From: Streptomyces termitum
GTDB taxonomy: Bacteria > Actinomycetota > Actinomycetes > Streptomycetales > Streptomycetaceae
Direction of reading: 5' to 3'
DNA length: 64,000 bases
Assembly: GCF_014650175.1 (NCBI RefSeq)
Contig: NZ_BMUL01000012.1
Span: 62,001-126,000 of the forward strand
A program made the translations under genes and the position numbers. A model generated the notes under the pieces. The model saw only the letters and a list, made by a program, of their open reading frames with translations, had not been told where the DNA came from and ran no database searches. Shown here piece by piece: positions 1 through 9,001 of the stretch; within the stretch, counting starts at the first letter, position 1, and every line of letters begins with the position of its first letter.

Positions 1-368
1 GCGGCGTACCGGGCGTCGCGGGCGGCGGCCTCGGGGCCTCCTTCGCGGCCGACGGTGACGGCGACGGCCTCGACGGGGCCGAGGCCGAGGGCGGCCATGC
101 GGTCGGCGACCTCGCCGGCGCGGCTGTCGGAGCCGTCCTGGAGGCCGTGGTCGACGGTGATGCCGCCGGCCCGGACGGGGAGTTTGCGGGCCTCGAAGGC
201 GAGGGCGGAGGCGAGCGCCATGGAGTCGGCGCCGCCGGAGCAGGCGACGAGCACGAGGGGGTGCGCGTCGCGGGGTGCGGCGGGGTCGGCGGGGTGCTCG
301 GTGAGGACGTCGTGGAGTACGCGGCGGACCGCCAGGCGTATCGCCGCGACCGCAGGATGGGGACCCAT
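1..368 (-). CDS. tilS: tRNA(Ile)-lysidine synthase TilS, N-terminal part (cut by window edge)
   Basis: TilS uses ATP to attach lysine to C34 of the tRNA(Ile) that reads AUA; the enzyme is cytoplasmic and essential in most bacteria. The 122 visible residues start at the ATG at 368 and contain the PP-loop motif SGGADS (residues 44-49), preceded by a hydrophobic beta strand (PLVLVAC), then the TVDHGLQ segment typical of the N-type ATP pyrophosphatase domain. The rest of the gene lies beyond the left edge. In other streptomycetes tilS follows the zinc metalloprotease and dacB genes, as here, and precedes hpt and ftsH. Identification is firm, since the PP-loop and context agree. Confidence 0.92.
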   Translation of the reverse strand, partial: MGPHPAVAAIRLAVRRVLHDVLTEHPADPAAPRDAHPLVLVACSGGADSMALASALAFEARKLPVRAGGITVDHGLQDGSDSRAGEVADRMAALGLGPVEAVAVTVGREGGPEAAARDARYA

Positions 369-607
369 GATCGGTGCCCTTCGTGAATGGGGTGGGGTGC
401 CTCGGTCGGAGTCTTAACGGTCGGAACGGGGCGTTTGGTCACTCAGAGTGTGTCGATGGTGACAGAAACGTGGCCCTTACCCGAGCATTGCACGCTCCAC
501 CCCCCGCTCAGGGTCCCTCGGACGGGTGATTGGTGGGCGGTCCGCGGCGTGTTCCGGCGCGTGGTGGTGGACCGGGGCCCCTTCCGTCCCGGGAGTGCCG
601 GGAGTCC

Positions 608-1750
608 TCAGGAGTCCGTCCGGCGGTGGACGCGAGCGATCCAGTCGGCGGGGGCGGCGATCTCGCTCTTGGTGGGGAGGGTGTTGGGGGAGGTCCAGAC
701 GCGGTTGAAGCCGTCCATGCCGACCTGGTCGACGACGGCGCGGACGAAGCGCTCGCCGTCGCGGTACTGGCGGAGCTTGGCGTCGAGGCCGAGGAGCTTG
801 CGCAGGGCGAGGTCGAGGCGGGAGGCGCCGCGGGCGCGGCGCTGCTGGAACTTCTCGCGGATCTCGGCGACGGAGGGGACGACCTGGGGGCCGACGCCGT
901 CCATGACGAAGTCGGCGTGGCCTTCGAGGAGGGACATGACGGCGGTGAGGCGGCCGAGGATGTCGCGCTGCTCGGGGGTCTGGACGAGTTCGACGAGGGA
1001 GGGGGACGGGTCGCCCTCCTCGGCCTCGGGGCGGCCGCCGGCGAGGGCCTGGGCGGCTTCGCGGAGCCGTTCGAGGAAGGTGCCGGGGTCGACGTCGGTG
1101 GCGGCGAGGAATGCCTGGATCTCGCTCTGGAGGTGGTCGCGGAGCCAGGGGACGGCGGTGAACTGGGTGCGGTGGGTCTCCTCGTGGAGGCAGACCCAGA
1201 GCCGGAAGTCGTGCGGGGAGACGCCCAGTTCGCGTTCGACGTGGACGATGTTGGGGGCGACGAGGAGGAGCCGGCCGCCGCCCTCGGGGGCGCCGGGGAG
1301 GTCGCGGGTGACGGGGGCGAAGGTCTCGTACTGGCCGAGGATGCGGGAGGCCAGGAAGGAGAGCAGCATGCCGAGCTCGACTCCGGTGACCTTGCCGCCG
1401 ACGGCGCCGAGGACCGCGCCGCCGGGGGTGCCGGAGCGGCGTTCCTGCATCTTGCCGAGGAGCGGGGTGAGGAGCTCGCGGAAGCCGGCGACGTTGGCCT
1501 TGATCCAGCCGGTGCGGTCGACGACGAGGACGGGCGTGTCGGTGTTCCCGTGGGCGCCGTCGGGGAGCATCCGGGTGTAGGCCCGGACGTGCTCCTCGGC
1601 GGCCTTGGCGTGCCGGCGGAGCTCGGCGACGACGGCGCGGGCCTCGTCGCGGCCGACGTCGGGGCCGGGGCGGACCAGCCTGGTCGCGGTCGCGACCGCG
1701 AGGTTCCAGTCGACCATTCCGGACGTGCCTGCACCACCGATGCTCGTCAT
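608..1750 (-). CDS. zinc-dependent metalloprotease, DUF2342 / F420-associated zincin family
   Basis: A 380-residue actinobacterial protein with a zincin motif HEETH near residues 188-192, inside a segment (LWVCLHEETHRTQF) that is the hallmark of the DUF2342 family. In some actinobacteria this family is annotated as coenzyme F420 biosynthesis associated, but the true substrate is unknown. No signal peptide is visible, so it is probably cytoplasmic. The N-terminus (GTSGMVDWNLAVATATRLV) matches the usual family start; a second ATG twelve codons in (MVDWNL) is an alternative start. It lies between dacB and tilS on the same strand, the conserved Streptomyces order. The catalytic motif is intact. 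Activity is inferred only from the motif. Confidence 0.85.
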   Translation of the reverse strand: MTSIGGAGTSGMVDWNLAVATATRLVRPGPDVGRDEARAVVAELRRHAKAAEEHVRAYTRMLPDGAHGNTDTPVLVVDRTGWIKANVAGFRELLTPLLGKMQERRSGTPGGAVLGAVGGKVTGVELGMLLSFLASRILGQYETFAPVTRDLPGAPEGGGRLLLVAPNIVHVERELGVSPHDFRLWVCLHEETHRTQFTAVPWLRDHLQSEIQAFLAATDVDPGTFLERLREAAQALAGGRPEAEEGDPSPSLVELVQTPEQRDILGRLTAVMSLLEGHADFVMDGVGPQVVPSVAEIREKFQQRRARGASRLDLALRKLLGLDAKLRQYRDGERFVRAVVDQVGMDGFNRVWTSPNTLPTKSEIAAPADWIARVHRRTDS

Positions 1751-1832
1751 GCGTCAACGGTACGGGCTCGGGGGCGGTTCGGGCCCGCTCCGTCGGCCGG
1801 AGCGGGGGGTCCGTTCCGGCCGGTCGGGGGGT

Positions 1833-3233
1833 TCACTTCTGGCCGGTGAGGGCGGCGGAGAGGCGGTCGAGGGCGGGCTGGGCCTCGGTGGGCGAGGGGG
1901 TGCGGCCGGCGAGGAAGGCGAAGGCGAGGAGGCGGCCGTCGGTGGTGGCGACGGTGCCGGCGAGGGTGTTGACGCCGGTGAGGGTGCCGGTCTTGGCGCG
2001 GACGAGTCCGGCGCCGGCGGGGGCCTGGCCGTAGCGGCCGGCGAGGGTGCCGGTGAAGCCGCCGACGGGGAGCCCGGTGAGCAGCGGCCGCAGCTCGGGG
2101 TGGGCGGGGTCGGCGGCGCGGGTGAGGAGGGCGGTGAGGAGGGCGGCGGAGACCCGGTCGCGGCGGTCGAGGCCGCTGCCGTCGGCGAAGCGGGCGCCGG
2201 TGACGGGGAGGCCGAGGCCGGCGAGTTCGTCGCGGACGGCGCGTTCGGCGCCCTGGAAGCTGGCGGGCCGCCGGCGGGCGAGGGCGGTCTGCCGGGCGAG
2301 GGCCTCGGCGAGGTCGTTGTCGCTGTGGGTGAGGGTGTGCTCGACGAGGTCGGCGAGGGGGGCGGAGCGGGTGCGGGCGAGGGGGGCGCCCTGGGGGGTG
2401 CGGCCGGGGGCGGGGTCGCCGGTGACCTTCACGCCGGCGGCGGTGAGGGCGCGGGCGAAGGCGGCGGCGGTGTCGCGGGCGGGGTCGGCGGAGCGGGGGG
2501 CGGGGCCGCTCGCGCTGTCGTCGAGCCGGCCCTCGCGGGTCATGAGGGCGGTGACGGGGGCGATGTTCTCGTTGGGGCCGATGGGGTGGAGGGCGGGGCC
2601 GGTGTAGCGGCCGGTGTCGTAGGCGAGGCGGACGGAGGCGCGGCCGCGGGCCTTGAGGGCGCGGGCGGTGTCGCCGGCGAGGGCGGTGAGGCGGGCGGGG
2701 TCGAGGGTGGGGTCGCCGCCGCCGGTGAGGGTGATCGCGGTGCCGTCGGGGGCGGCGGTGACGGTGGTGTCGATGCGGTGGTCGGGGCCGAGGGCGGAGA
2801 GCGCGGCGGCGGCGGTGGCGATCTTGACGGTGGAGGCGGGGGTCATCGGGGTGGTGGCGCCCGCCCCGTACAGCTGCTTCCCGGTGGCGGTGTCCACGAC
2901 GGAGGCGGTCCGGGAGGGGCCGAGGCCGGGGTCGGCCAGCAGGGGGGCGAGGAGCCGGCCGAGGTCGGCGGGCGGGGTGCCGGCGGCGGTGCGGGCGGTG
3001 AGCGCGGTGAGGACGCCGGGGGCGCTGGGCGCGGGGGCGGGCACGGGGCGCTTCGGGGCGGCGGCGGGGGCGGGGTGACGCTCGCCACCCGTCAGGGGGG
3101 CGGCGGCGCGGGCCCGCTCGGCCGTACGCTGTCCCGCGTCCCAGGGGCCTGCCGCGGTGATCGCCGCGGCGGCGAGCGCCAGACCGAGCGCGGCGGAGCC
3201 CGCCGTGAGCTGCCAGACCCTCGGTTGCGGCAT
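1833..3233 (-). CDS. dacB: D-alanyl-D-alanine carboxypeptidase/endopeptidase (PBP4, peptidase S13)
   Basis: A 466-residue penicillin-binding protein of the S13 (PBP4/DacB) type that trims D-Ala from, or cleaves cross-links in, peptidoglycan outside the membrane. An N-terminal hydrophobic segment (LTAGSAALGLALAAAAITAAG) acts as signal or anchor. The three active-site motifs are present in order: STVK (about residue 132), SDN (about 301) and KTG (about 412), with the large inserted domain between motifs 1 and 2 that defines S13. The start was set at ATG 3233 because GAAAGGGG lies about 10 nt upstream; an in-frame start at 3278 would add 15 residues ahead of the signal peptide. It is divergent from ppa, sharing a roughly 100-bp promoter region. 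Confidence 0.9.
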   Translation of the reverse strand: MPQPRVWQLTAGSAALGLALAAAAITAAGPWDAGQRTAERARAAAPLTGGERHPAPAAAPKRPVPAPAPSAPGVLTALTARTAAGTPPADLGRLLAPLLADPGLGPSRTASVVDTATGKQLYGAGATTPMTPASTVKIATAAAALSALGPDHRIDTTVTAAPDGTAITLTGGGDPTLDPARLTALAGDTARALKARGRASVRLAYDTGRYTGPALHPIGPNENIAPVTALMTREGRLDDSASGPAPRSADPARDTAAAFARALTAAGVKVTGDPAPGRTPQGAPLARTRSAPLADLVEHTLTHSDNDLAEALARQTALARRRPASFQGAERAVRDELAGLGLPVTGARFADGSGLDRRDRVSAALLTALLTRAADPAHPELRPLLTGLPVGGFTGTLAGRYGQAPAGAGLVRAKTGTLTGVNTLAGTVATTDGRLLAFAFLAGRTPSPTEAQPALDRLSAALTGQK

Positions 3234-3321
3234 TGCTGACCAGCCCCTTTCGCGATCACGGACGCTCGTGAGGGACACTTAATCACCGCGCGTCGTCGCG
3301 AGCATTCACTTGTGTTGATTC

Positions 3322-3329
3322 AGGAGGAG
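3322..3329 (+). promoter_or_regulatory. strong ribosome binding site deciding the ppa start
   Basis: AGGAGGAG lies 6 nt ahead of GTG 3336 and is nearly a full anti-Shine-Dalgarno match. It rules out the longer in-frame reading from 3312, whose start would lie upstream of this site. Confidence 0.85.
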
Positions 3330-3335
3330 CCACCC

Positions 3336-3827
3336 GTGGAGTTCGACGTTCTCATCGAGATCCCCAAGGGATCGCGGAACAAGTACGAGGTCGACCACGA
3401 GACCGGTCGCATCCGCCTGGACCGCCGTCTCTTCACGTCGACGGCCTACCCGACCGACTACGGCTACGTCGAGAACACCCTGGGCGAGGACGGCGACCCG
3501 CTGGACGCGCTGGTCATCCTCGACGAGCCGACCTTCCCGGGCTGTGTGATCAAGTGCCGCGCCGTCGGCATGTTCCGCATGACGGACGAGGCCGGCGGCG
3601 ACGACAAGCTGCTGTGCGTCCCGGCGACGGACCCGCGCATGGAGCACCTGCGCGACATCCAGCACGTGCCGGAGTTCGACCGCCTGGAGATCCAGCACTT
3701 CTTCGAGGTCTACAAGGACCTGGAGCCGGGCAAGTCGGTCGAGGGCGCGGACTGGGTCGGCCGCGCGGAGGCCGAGGCGGAGATCGAGAAGTCGATCGCG
3801 CGCGCCAAGGAGCAGGGCGCTCACTGA
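3336..3827 (+). CDS. ppa: inorganic pyrophosphatase, family I
   Basis: Soluble Mg-dependent pyrophosphatase that hydrolyses PPi to two phosphates and so pulls nucleic acid, protein and cell-wall synthesis forward. The 163 residues match the usual length of actinobacterial family I enzymes. The signature D-G-D-P-L-D (EDGDPLDALV) and the substrate segment IPKGSRNKYEVD near the N-terminus, plus YPTDYGYV, give the conserved catalytic Lys, Arg, Tyr and Asp residues. The GTG start at 3336 is set by the AGGAGGAG site. The gene stands alone between the divergent dacB and the downstream exporter gene, with a hairpin directly after its stop. Confidence 0.97.
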   Translation: MEFDVLIEIPKGSRNKYEVDHETGRIRLDRRLFTSTAYPTDYGYVENTLGEDGDPLDALVILDEPTFPGCVIKCRAVGMFRMTDEAGGDDKLLCVPATDPRMEHLRDIQHVPEFDRLEIQHFFEVYKDLEPGKSVEGADWVGRAEAEAEIEKSIARAKEQGAH

Positions 3828-3839
3828 CCCCCGGGTCGT

Positions 3840-3889
3840 GACGTGCGGGAGGCGGTCGGCCCTTCGGGGCGGGCCGCCTTTCGCACGTC
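3840..3889 (+). terminator. hairpin terminator after ppa
   Basis: Outer arms GACGTGCG and CGCACGTC and inner arms GGCGG and CCGCC form an interrupted GC-rich hairpin 13 nt after the ppa stop. There is no long T run, as usual in Streptomyces. Confidence 0.6.
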
Positions 3890-3966
3890 CGCGTTTCGCA
3901 CGTCCGTCTGACGCCCATACTGGAATCCAGTGTTCCCTGATGTCGCGGGTGTGAGGCGGAGAGAGC

Positions 3967-5616
3967 GTGGCGGAGCCGGTGGGCCCCGATGAGGATGCGG
4001 AGGACCGCAAGCCGCTGTCGGACGAGGCGACCTCGGAGTTCGCCCTGCCGGAGGGGCTGCTTCCGGAGCCGCCGCCGGAGCCGGAGGGGTCGGCGTTCGC
4101 GCGGCCGGAGGGGCTGGTCCCGGAGCCGGAGGCGGAACCGGAGGGTTCGGCGTTCGCCCCGCCGTCGACGTACTCGGCGAAGGACTCGCCGACCGCCTTC
4201 ACCCCGGCGTACGGGGTCCCGCTGGCCCGGCTGCCGCACAACGCGCCGTGGCAGGACCGGATGCGGACGATGCTGCGGCTGCCGGTCGGCGACCGGCCGG
4301 TGCCGGAGGCGCCGGCGGCGAAGGGCGAGACGGGGCCGTCGGTGCCGCGCGTGCTCGACCTGTCGCTCCGCATCGGCGAGCTGCTGCTCGCGGGCGGGGA
4401 GGGCGCGGAGGACGTCGAGGCGGCGATGTTCGCGATCTGCCGGTCGTACGGGCTCGACCGGTGCGAGCCGACGGTGACCTTCACGCTGCTGTCGGTCACG
4501 TACCAGCCGTCGCTGGTGGACGACCCGCTGACGGCGAACCGGACGGTGCGCCGCCGGGGCACCGACTACACCCGCCTTGCGGCGGTCTACCAGCTCCTCG
4601 CGGACATCAACGCGCCGGCGCACGAGGTGTCGCCGGAGGAGGCGTACCGGCGGCTCGCGGAGATCCGGCGCAACCGCCACCCGTACCCCGGCTGGGCGCT
4701 GACGGCGGCGGCGGGGCTGCTGGCGGGGGCGGCCTCGGTGCTGCTGGGCGGCGACACGACGGTCTTCTTCGTGGCGGCGCTGGGCGCGGTCCTTGGCGAC
4801 CGACTGGCGTGGCTGTGCGCGGGGCGCGGGCTGCCGGAGTTCTACCAGTTCCTGGCGGCGGCGATGCCGCCGGCCGCGATGGGGGTGCTGCTGACGCTGC
4901 TGCACGCGGGGCTGCGGCCGTCGGCGGTGATCACCGGTGGCCTGTTCGCGCTGATCCCGGGGCGGGCGCTGGTGGCGGCCGTGCAGGACGGTCTGACCGG
5001 TTTCTACATCACGGCCTCGGCGCGGCTCCTGGAGGTCGCGTACTTCTTCGTGGCGATCGTGGTCGGCGTGCTGTCGGTGCTGTACGTGTCGGTGCAGTTC
5101 GGCGCCCAGCTGAACCCCGAGGGGGCGCTGCGGGCGGTGGAGCGGCCGGTGACGCAGACGGTCTCGTCGATGGTGCTGTGCGCGACCTTCGCGATCCTGC
5201 TCCAGCAGTCGCGGGCCACGGTGCTCTTCGCGACGCTGAACGGCGGGGTGGCCTGGGTGGTCTACGCGTCGATCGCGGTGACCGCGGAGGGGTCGGCGGT
5301 GATGGCGACGGCGGTGGCGGCCGGTCTGGTGGGCCTCTTCGGGCAGCTGATGGCCCGCTACCGGCACACGTCCTCGCTGCCGTACGTGACGGCGGCGATC
5401 GGGCCGCTGCTGCCGGGTTCGGCGACGTACTTCGGCGTGCTCGCGATCTCCCAGAACAACCTGGACCAGGGCTTCGCGTACCTGGCGAAGGCGGCGGCGC
5501 TGGCGCTGGCCATCGCGATCGGCGTGAACCTGGGGGGCGAGCTGGCCCGCCTCTTCATGCGGTCGCCGGGCACGGTCTCGGCCCGCAGCGCGGCGAAGCG
5601 GACCCGCGGCTTCTAG
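3967..5616 (+). CDS. threonine/serine exporter family membrane protein (ThrE type)
   Basis: A 549-residue protein with an acidic, proline-rich N-terminal tail (about 85 residues, with two copies of PEGSAFA-like units) followed by a ThrE/DUF1212 domain and the DUF3815 half. The cytoplasmic segment VLDLSLRIGELLLAGGEGAEDVE and the VTFTLLSVTY stretch are typical of ThrE. About ten hydrophobic helices follow from residue 240 on, ending near the C-terminus. In Corynebacterium ThrE exports threonine and serine using the proton gradient; the same role is inferred here. It starts at GTG 3967 with GGAGAG just ahead. The next gene is convergent and a 24-bp perfect hairpin separates them. Confidence 0.85.
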   Translation: MAEPVGPDEDAEDRKPLSDEATSEFALPEGLLPEPPPEPEGSAFARPEGLVPEPEAEPEGSAFAPPSTYSAKDSPTAFTPAYGVPLARLPHNAPWQDRMRTMLRLPVGDRPVPEAPAAKGETGPSVPRVLDLSLRIGELLLAGGEGAEDVEAAMFAICRSYGLDRCEPTVTFTLLSVTYQPSLVDDPLTANRTVRRRGTDYTRLAAVYQLLADINAPAHEVSPEEAYRRLAEIRRNRHPYPGWALTAAAGLLAGAASVLLGGDTTVFFVAALGAVLGDRLAWLCAGRGLPEFYQFLAAAMPPAAMGVLLTLLHAGLRPSAVITGGLFALIPGRALVAAVQDGLTGFYITASARLLEVAYFFVAIVVGVLSVLYVSVQFGAQLNPEGALRAVERPVTQTVSSMVLCATFAILLQQSRATVLFATLNGGVAWVVYASIAVTAEGSAVMATAVAAGLVGLFGQLMARYRHTSSLPYVTAAIGPLLPGSATYFGVLAISQNNLDQGFAYLAKAAALALAIAIGVNLGGELARLFMRSPGTVSARSAAKRTRGF

Positions 5617-5623
5617 GGCGTGT

Positions 5624-5680
5624 CCGCGACACGCAGGAGCCCCCGCACCGGCCTGGTGCGGGGGCTCCTGCGTGTCGCGG
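5624..5680. terminator. long perfect inverted repeat, bidirectional terminator
   Basis: Arms 5624-5649 and 5655-5680 pair over 26 bases without a mismatch around a 5-nt loop. It sits between the stops of the convergent exporter gene (5616) and DedA gene (5687), so it can end both transcripts. Confidence 0.8.
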
Positions 5681-5686
5681 TCCGCG

Positions 5687-6829
5687 TCAGCGCTGCCGGG
5701 GGTGGCCGTCGTCGCCGTACGGCGGGTTCTGGCCGTACGGGGGCTGCTGGCCGTACGAGGGCTGCTGGCCGTACTGCTGCGGCTGCGGGTCGTACTGCTG
5801 CTGCGGCTGCCCGTACGCGGGGTTCTGGGCGTCCTGCCGGCCGTACCCGCCCTGGGCGTGGTCGCCCTGCCCGCCGTAGCCCTGCCCGCCGTACGGGGGC
5901 TGCTGGCCGTAGCCCTGCTGCTGCCCGTAGCCCGCCTGCTGCCCCTCGTAGCCGCCCTGGCCGTAGCCGCCCTGGCCGCCGTACCCGCCGCCGTAGCCGT
6001 CCTGGTTGCCGTAGCCGGCCTGGCCGCCGTAGGCGCCGTTCTGTCCGTGCTGGTCGTTCCGGCCGGGGTGGCCGGGGTGGCCGCCCTGGTCGCCGTAGCC
6101 GCCCTGGCCGGCCGGCGGGGTGCCGTACCCGTCCTGGGAGCCGTACGCGGCGGGGGCGTCCTGTCCGGCGGGGGCCGCGGCCTCCGCCGGGGCCTGGGCC
6201 TCGGCCTTCTTCGCCTGGGAGCGGGCCCGGAGGACCTCGATCACGATCGGGACCACCGACAGCAGGACGATCCCGACGAGGATCATCTCGATGTGCTTGT
6301 GCACGAAGTCGATCTTGCCGAGGGAGGCGCCGAGCACCGTCACGCCCGCGCCCCACAGGACGCCGCCGACGATGTTGAAGATGATGAAGGAGCGGTAGTT
6401 CATCCGGCTGACGCCCGCGATGATCGGCGTGAAGGTGCGGATGATCGGCACGAAGCGGGCCAGGATGAGGGACTTCGGGCCGTGCTTCTCGAAGAACTCG
6501 TGGGCCTTCTCGACGTTCTCCTGCTTGAACAGCTTCGAGTCCGGACGGCGGAACAGCGCCGGGCCGACCTTGCGTCCGAAGAGGTAGCCCACCTGGTCGC
6601 CGATGATCGCCGCGGCGACGATCAGGGTGCAGACCAGCCACAGCGGAGTGTCGATCTTGCCGGTGGTGACCAGCAGGCCGGTGGTGAAGAGCAGCGCGTC
6701 ACCGGGGAGGAAGAACCCGATGAGGAGGCCGGACTCGGCGAAGACGATGACGAGGACGCCGATCAGGCCGAAGGTCTGGATCAGATAGTCCGGATCCAGC
6801 CAGCTCGGTCCGAGGGCAAGGGTGTTCAC
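5687..6829 (-). CDS. DedA family membrane protein with long Gly/Gln/Tyr-rich C-terminal tail
   Basis: The first about 210 residues are a DedA/VTT domain: FLPGDALLFTTGLLV, the FARFVPIIRTFTPIIAGVS-like segment (here LARFVPIIRTFTPIIAG), and about five membrane helices. DedA proteins are linked to lipid carrier recycling and membrane potential maintenance. The last about 165 residues are hydrophilic and almost only G, Q, Y, P, D and A, in repeated YGQQ, GGYG and PPYG units, a prion-like low-complexity tail unusual in length for this family. The GTG start at 6829 begins MNTLALGPSW; an open frame extends upstream but lacks family similarity. Transcription likely ends at the hairpin at 5624-5680. 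Confidence 0.88.
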   Translation of the reverse strand: MNTLALGPSWLDPDYLIQTFGLIGVLVIVFAESGLLIGFFLPGDALLFTTGLLVTTGKIDTPLWLVCTLIVAAAIIGDQVGYLFGRKVGPALFRRPDSKLFKQENVEKAHEFFEKHGPKSLILARFVPIIRTFTPIIAGVSRMNYRSFIIFNIVGGVLWGAGVTVLGASLGKIDFVHKHIEMILVGIVLLSVVPIVIEVLRARSQAKKAEAQAPAEAAAPAGQDAPAAYGSQDGYGTPPAGQGGYGDQGGHPGHPGRNDQHGQNGAYGGQAGYGNQDGYGGGYGGQGGYGQGGYEGQQAGYGQQQGYGQQPPYGGQGYGGQGDHAQGGYGRQDAQNPAYGQPQQQYDPQPQQYGQQPSYGQQPPYGQNPPYGDDGHPRQR

Positions 6830-7010
6830 GGGTACCGGGCTCCTGCGGTCGGGGGTGGGGCACGTCGGGGGGAGAGGCGGGGACGTGCCGTCGGCGCGCC
6901 CCAAGCTATCAACGCGGGGTGAACGCCCCCGGTTCCATCCGGCCCGCACGGGCCGCGCGCGGGATTCCCGCGCGCTCCTTAGGCTCGGTGGCACACGGTC
7001 CGACGAGCGC

Positions 7011-7017
7011 AGGAGGT
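7011..7017 (+). promoter_or_regulatory. ribosome binding site of the YbjQ gene
   Basis: AGGAGGT, 10 nt before ATG 7028, supports that start over an upstream in-frame GTG at 7016 that overlaps the site. Confidence 0.75.
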
Positions 7018-7027
7018 GGATGCCGAC

Positions 7028-7396
7028 ATGGGCATCGAGGAGTACGGCGGCGGCCAGGGGCCGCACCCCGACGTGCTGGTGGTGACGACGAACGACGTGC
7101 CCGGCTACGAGGTGCGGCAGGTGATCGGCGAGGTCTTCGGCCTGACCGTCCGCTCCCGCCACCTGGGCAGTCAGATCGGCGCCGGTCTGAAGTCCATGAT
7201 CGGCGGCGAGCTGAAGGGACTGACGAAGACCCTGGTGGAGACCCGGAACCAGGCGATGGAGCGGCTGGTCGAGCAGGCGCGGGCGCGCGGCGCGAACGCC
7301 GTGCTGATGTTCCGCTTCGACGTGACCGAGGCCGCGGACGTCGGCACGGAGGTCTGCGCGTACGGCACCGCCGTGGTGATCGCGCCGCGCGCCTGA
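7028..7396 (+). CDS. YbjQ family protein (heavy-metal-binding-like, DUF74)
   Basis: A 122-residue soluble protein. VVTTNDVPGYEVRQVIGEVFG at the start, SRHLGSQIGAGLKSMIGGEL in the middle and ARGANAVLMFRFDV near the end are the conserved blocks of the YbjQ/UPF0145 family, which forms small oligomeric beta-rich proteins. The biochemical role is unknown; some databases call the family heavy-metal binding, but no Cys/His cluster is visible here. The start at ATG 7028 follows AGGAGGT. It stands alone between the divergent DedA gene and a ClC channel gene; no operon is evident. Confidence 0.85.
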   Translation: MGIEEYGGGQGPHPDVLVVTTNDVPGYEVRQVIGEVFGLTVRSRHLGSQIGAGLKSMIGGELKGLTKTLVETRNQAMERLVEQARARGANAVLMFRFDVTEAADVGTEVCAYGTAVVIAPRA

Positions 7397-7656
7397 GCCG
7401 TACGGCCGCGGACGCCGCCGCGGAGGCGTGCGCGCACGGCACCGCCGCCGTGCCCGCGCCGCGCGCCCGGGTCCCCACCGCCGGGCCCGGGGCCGGAATC
7501 CGTCCGGCCCCGGCCCCGGCGGGCCGCCCGGTTCCGGCCAGGCGTCCGCCCCGGCGGGGCCTCCCGGTTCCCGCCGGGCCGGCGGGGTGTGGCGTGCGTC
7601 CGGGTTCATCGGCCTTTCGAGATGTTGTAGGCGATTTGCCCACTTATGGTGGGGCG

Positions 7657-8934
7657 GTGGCCACCGATCACGACGCGACCGCCCCCGCCGATGCCCCGGT
7701 ACGGCTCCTGCTCCCGCAGATCCTGCCCGCCCTCGTGGTGGGCGTCGGATCGGCCCTCCTCTTCCTCGGCATCAGCAAGATCGCCGAGGAGCTCCAGGGG
7801 GTGCTCTGGGAGACCCTCCCCGACGCCCTGGACATCGGCGCCTACTCCTCGCTGTGGATGATCACCGTCCTCACCGCCACCGGCGTCGCGGTCGGCCTCG
7901 TCGTCTGGAAGGTGTACGGACACGCCGGGCCCGACCCCGCCTCCGAGGGGCTCGGCGGGCCGCCGATGGCCCCCGGCGTGGTGCCGGGCCTGCTGCTCGC
8001 CAGCACCCTCGCGCTGGCCGGCGGCGTCAGCCTCGGCCCCGAGCAGCCGACCATCGCCTCCGCGATCGCCCTCGCCGCCTGGCTGGGCCTGCGGGCCGCG
8101 CCGAACGTCCCCGGCGCCTTCTGGGTCTCGCTCGCCGTCGCGGGCACCTTCGGCGCCCTCTTCGGCACCCCCGTCGCCGCCGCCCTCGTCCTCTCCGAGG
8201 CGCTCACCGGGCAGCCCGGCCCCGGCTCCCTGTGGGACCGCCTCTTCGCCCCGCTCGTCGCCGCCGGCGCGGGCGCCATGACCACCCAGCTGGTCTCCTC
8301 CCCCAGCTTCGCCATGGGCCTGCCGCCGCTGACCGACCCCGGCTGGCAGGACCTCCTCGCCGCCCTCGTGATCGCCCCCCTCGGCGCCCTCTTCGGCCTC
8401 CTCGGCTGCTACGCCTTCCCGCACCTCCACCGGGCCTTCGGACGGCTGCGGCACCCCATGGCGATGCTGCCGCTCGGCGGCCTGGTCCTCGGCCTGCTGG
8501 GCGCCCTCGGCGGCCACCTGACCCTCTTCAAGGGCCTGCACGAGACGAAGGAGCTGGTCGGCTCCATCGGGTCCTTCTCCTCCGGCGAGCTGGCCCGGCT
8601 GGCCGTCGTGAAGCTGGTCGCCCTGCTGGTCGCCGGCGCCTGCGGCTTCCGCGGCGGCCGGGTCTTCCCCGCGGTCTTCATCGGCGCCGCCTTCGGGCTG
8701 ATCGCCCAGGCGCTCGTCCCGGAGGTCCATCCGGCGGTCGCCGTCTCCGCCGCGGTCCTCGGCGTCCTGATGGCGACCACCCGGCAGGGCTGGGTGAGCC
8801 TCTTCATCGCCGCCGTCCTCGCCGCCTCGCCCGCCATGCTCACCCTGCTCTGCCTGGCCTCCCTGCCCGCCTGGCTGGTCGTCACCGGCCGTCCGCAGCT
8901 CGAACTCGACCACCGGGGCGAGGCCCTCCGCTGA
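7657..8934 (+). CDS. ClC family chloride channel/exchanger-like membrane protein
   Basis: A 425-residue polytopic membrane protein with about ten helices. It resembles ClC proteins: GGVSLGPEQPTIA corresponds to the GxxxGPE (GREGP-like) anion-binding segment, AGTFGALFGTPVAAALVLSE to the AAFxxPlaGvlFalE segment, and GACGFRGGRVFPAVFIGAAFG to the GxxxPxxxxGA segment near the C-terminus. ClC proteins move chloride, often in exchange for protons. Part of the canonical selectivity residues differ, so the transported ion is uncertain. The GTG at 7657 is the first plausible start in frame; the weak GGTGGGG ahead of it may serve as ribosome site. About 260 nt of gene-free GC-rich DNA precede it. Confidence 0.85.
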   Translation: MATDHDATAPADAPVRLLLPQILPALVVGVGSALLFLGISKIAEELQGVLWETLPDALDIGAYSSLWMITVLTATGVAVGLVVWKVYGHAGPDPASEGLGGPPMAPGVVPGLLLASTLALAGGVSLGPEQPTIASAIALAAWLGLRAAPNVPGAFWVSLAVAGTFGALFGTPVAAALVLSEALTGQPGPGSLWDRLFAPLVAAGAGAMTTQLVSSPSFAMGLPPLTDPGWQDLLAALVIAPLGALFGLLGCYAFPHLHRAFGRLRHPMAMLPLGGLVLGLLGALGGHLTLFKGLHETKELVGSIGSFSSGELARLAVVKLVALLVAGACGFRGGRVFPAVFIGAAFGLIAQALVPEVHPAVAVSAAVLGVLMATTRQGWVSLFIAAVLAASPAMLTLLCLASLPAWLVVTGRPQLELDHRGEALR

Positions 8935-9001
8935 CCCCTCGCACCCCGGTACGCCCCCGACACCGCGCGCCCCGGCGCGCCCCGCCCCCGAGGAGCACCC
9001 C

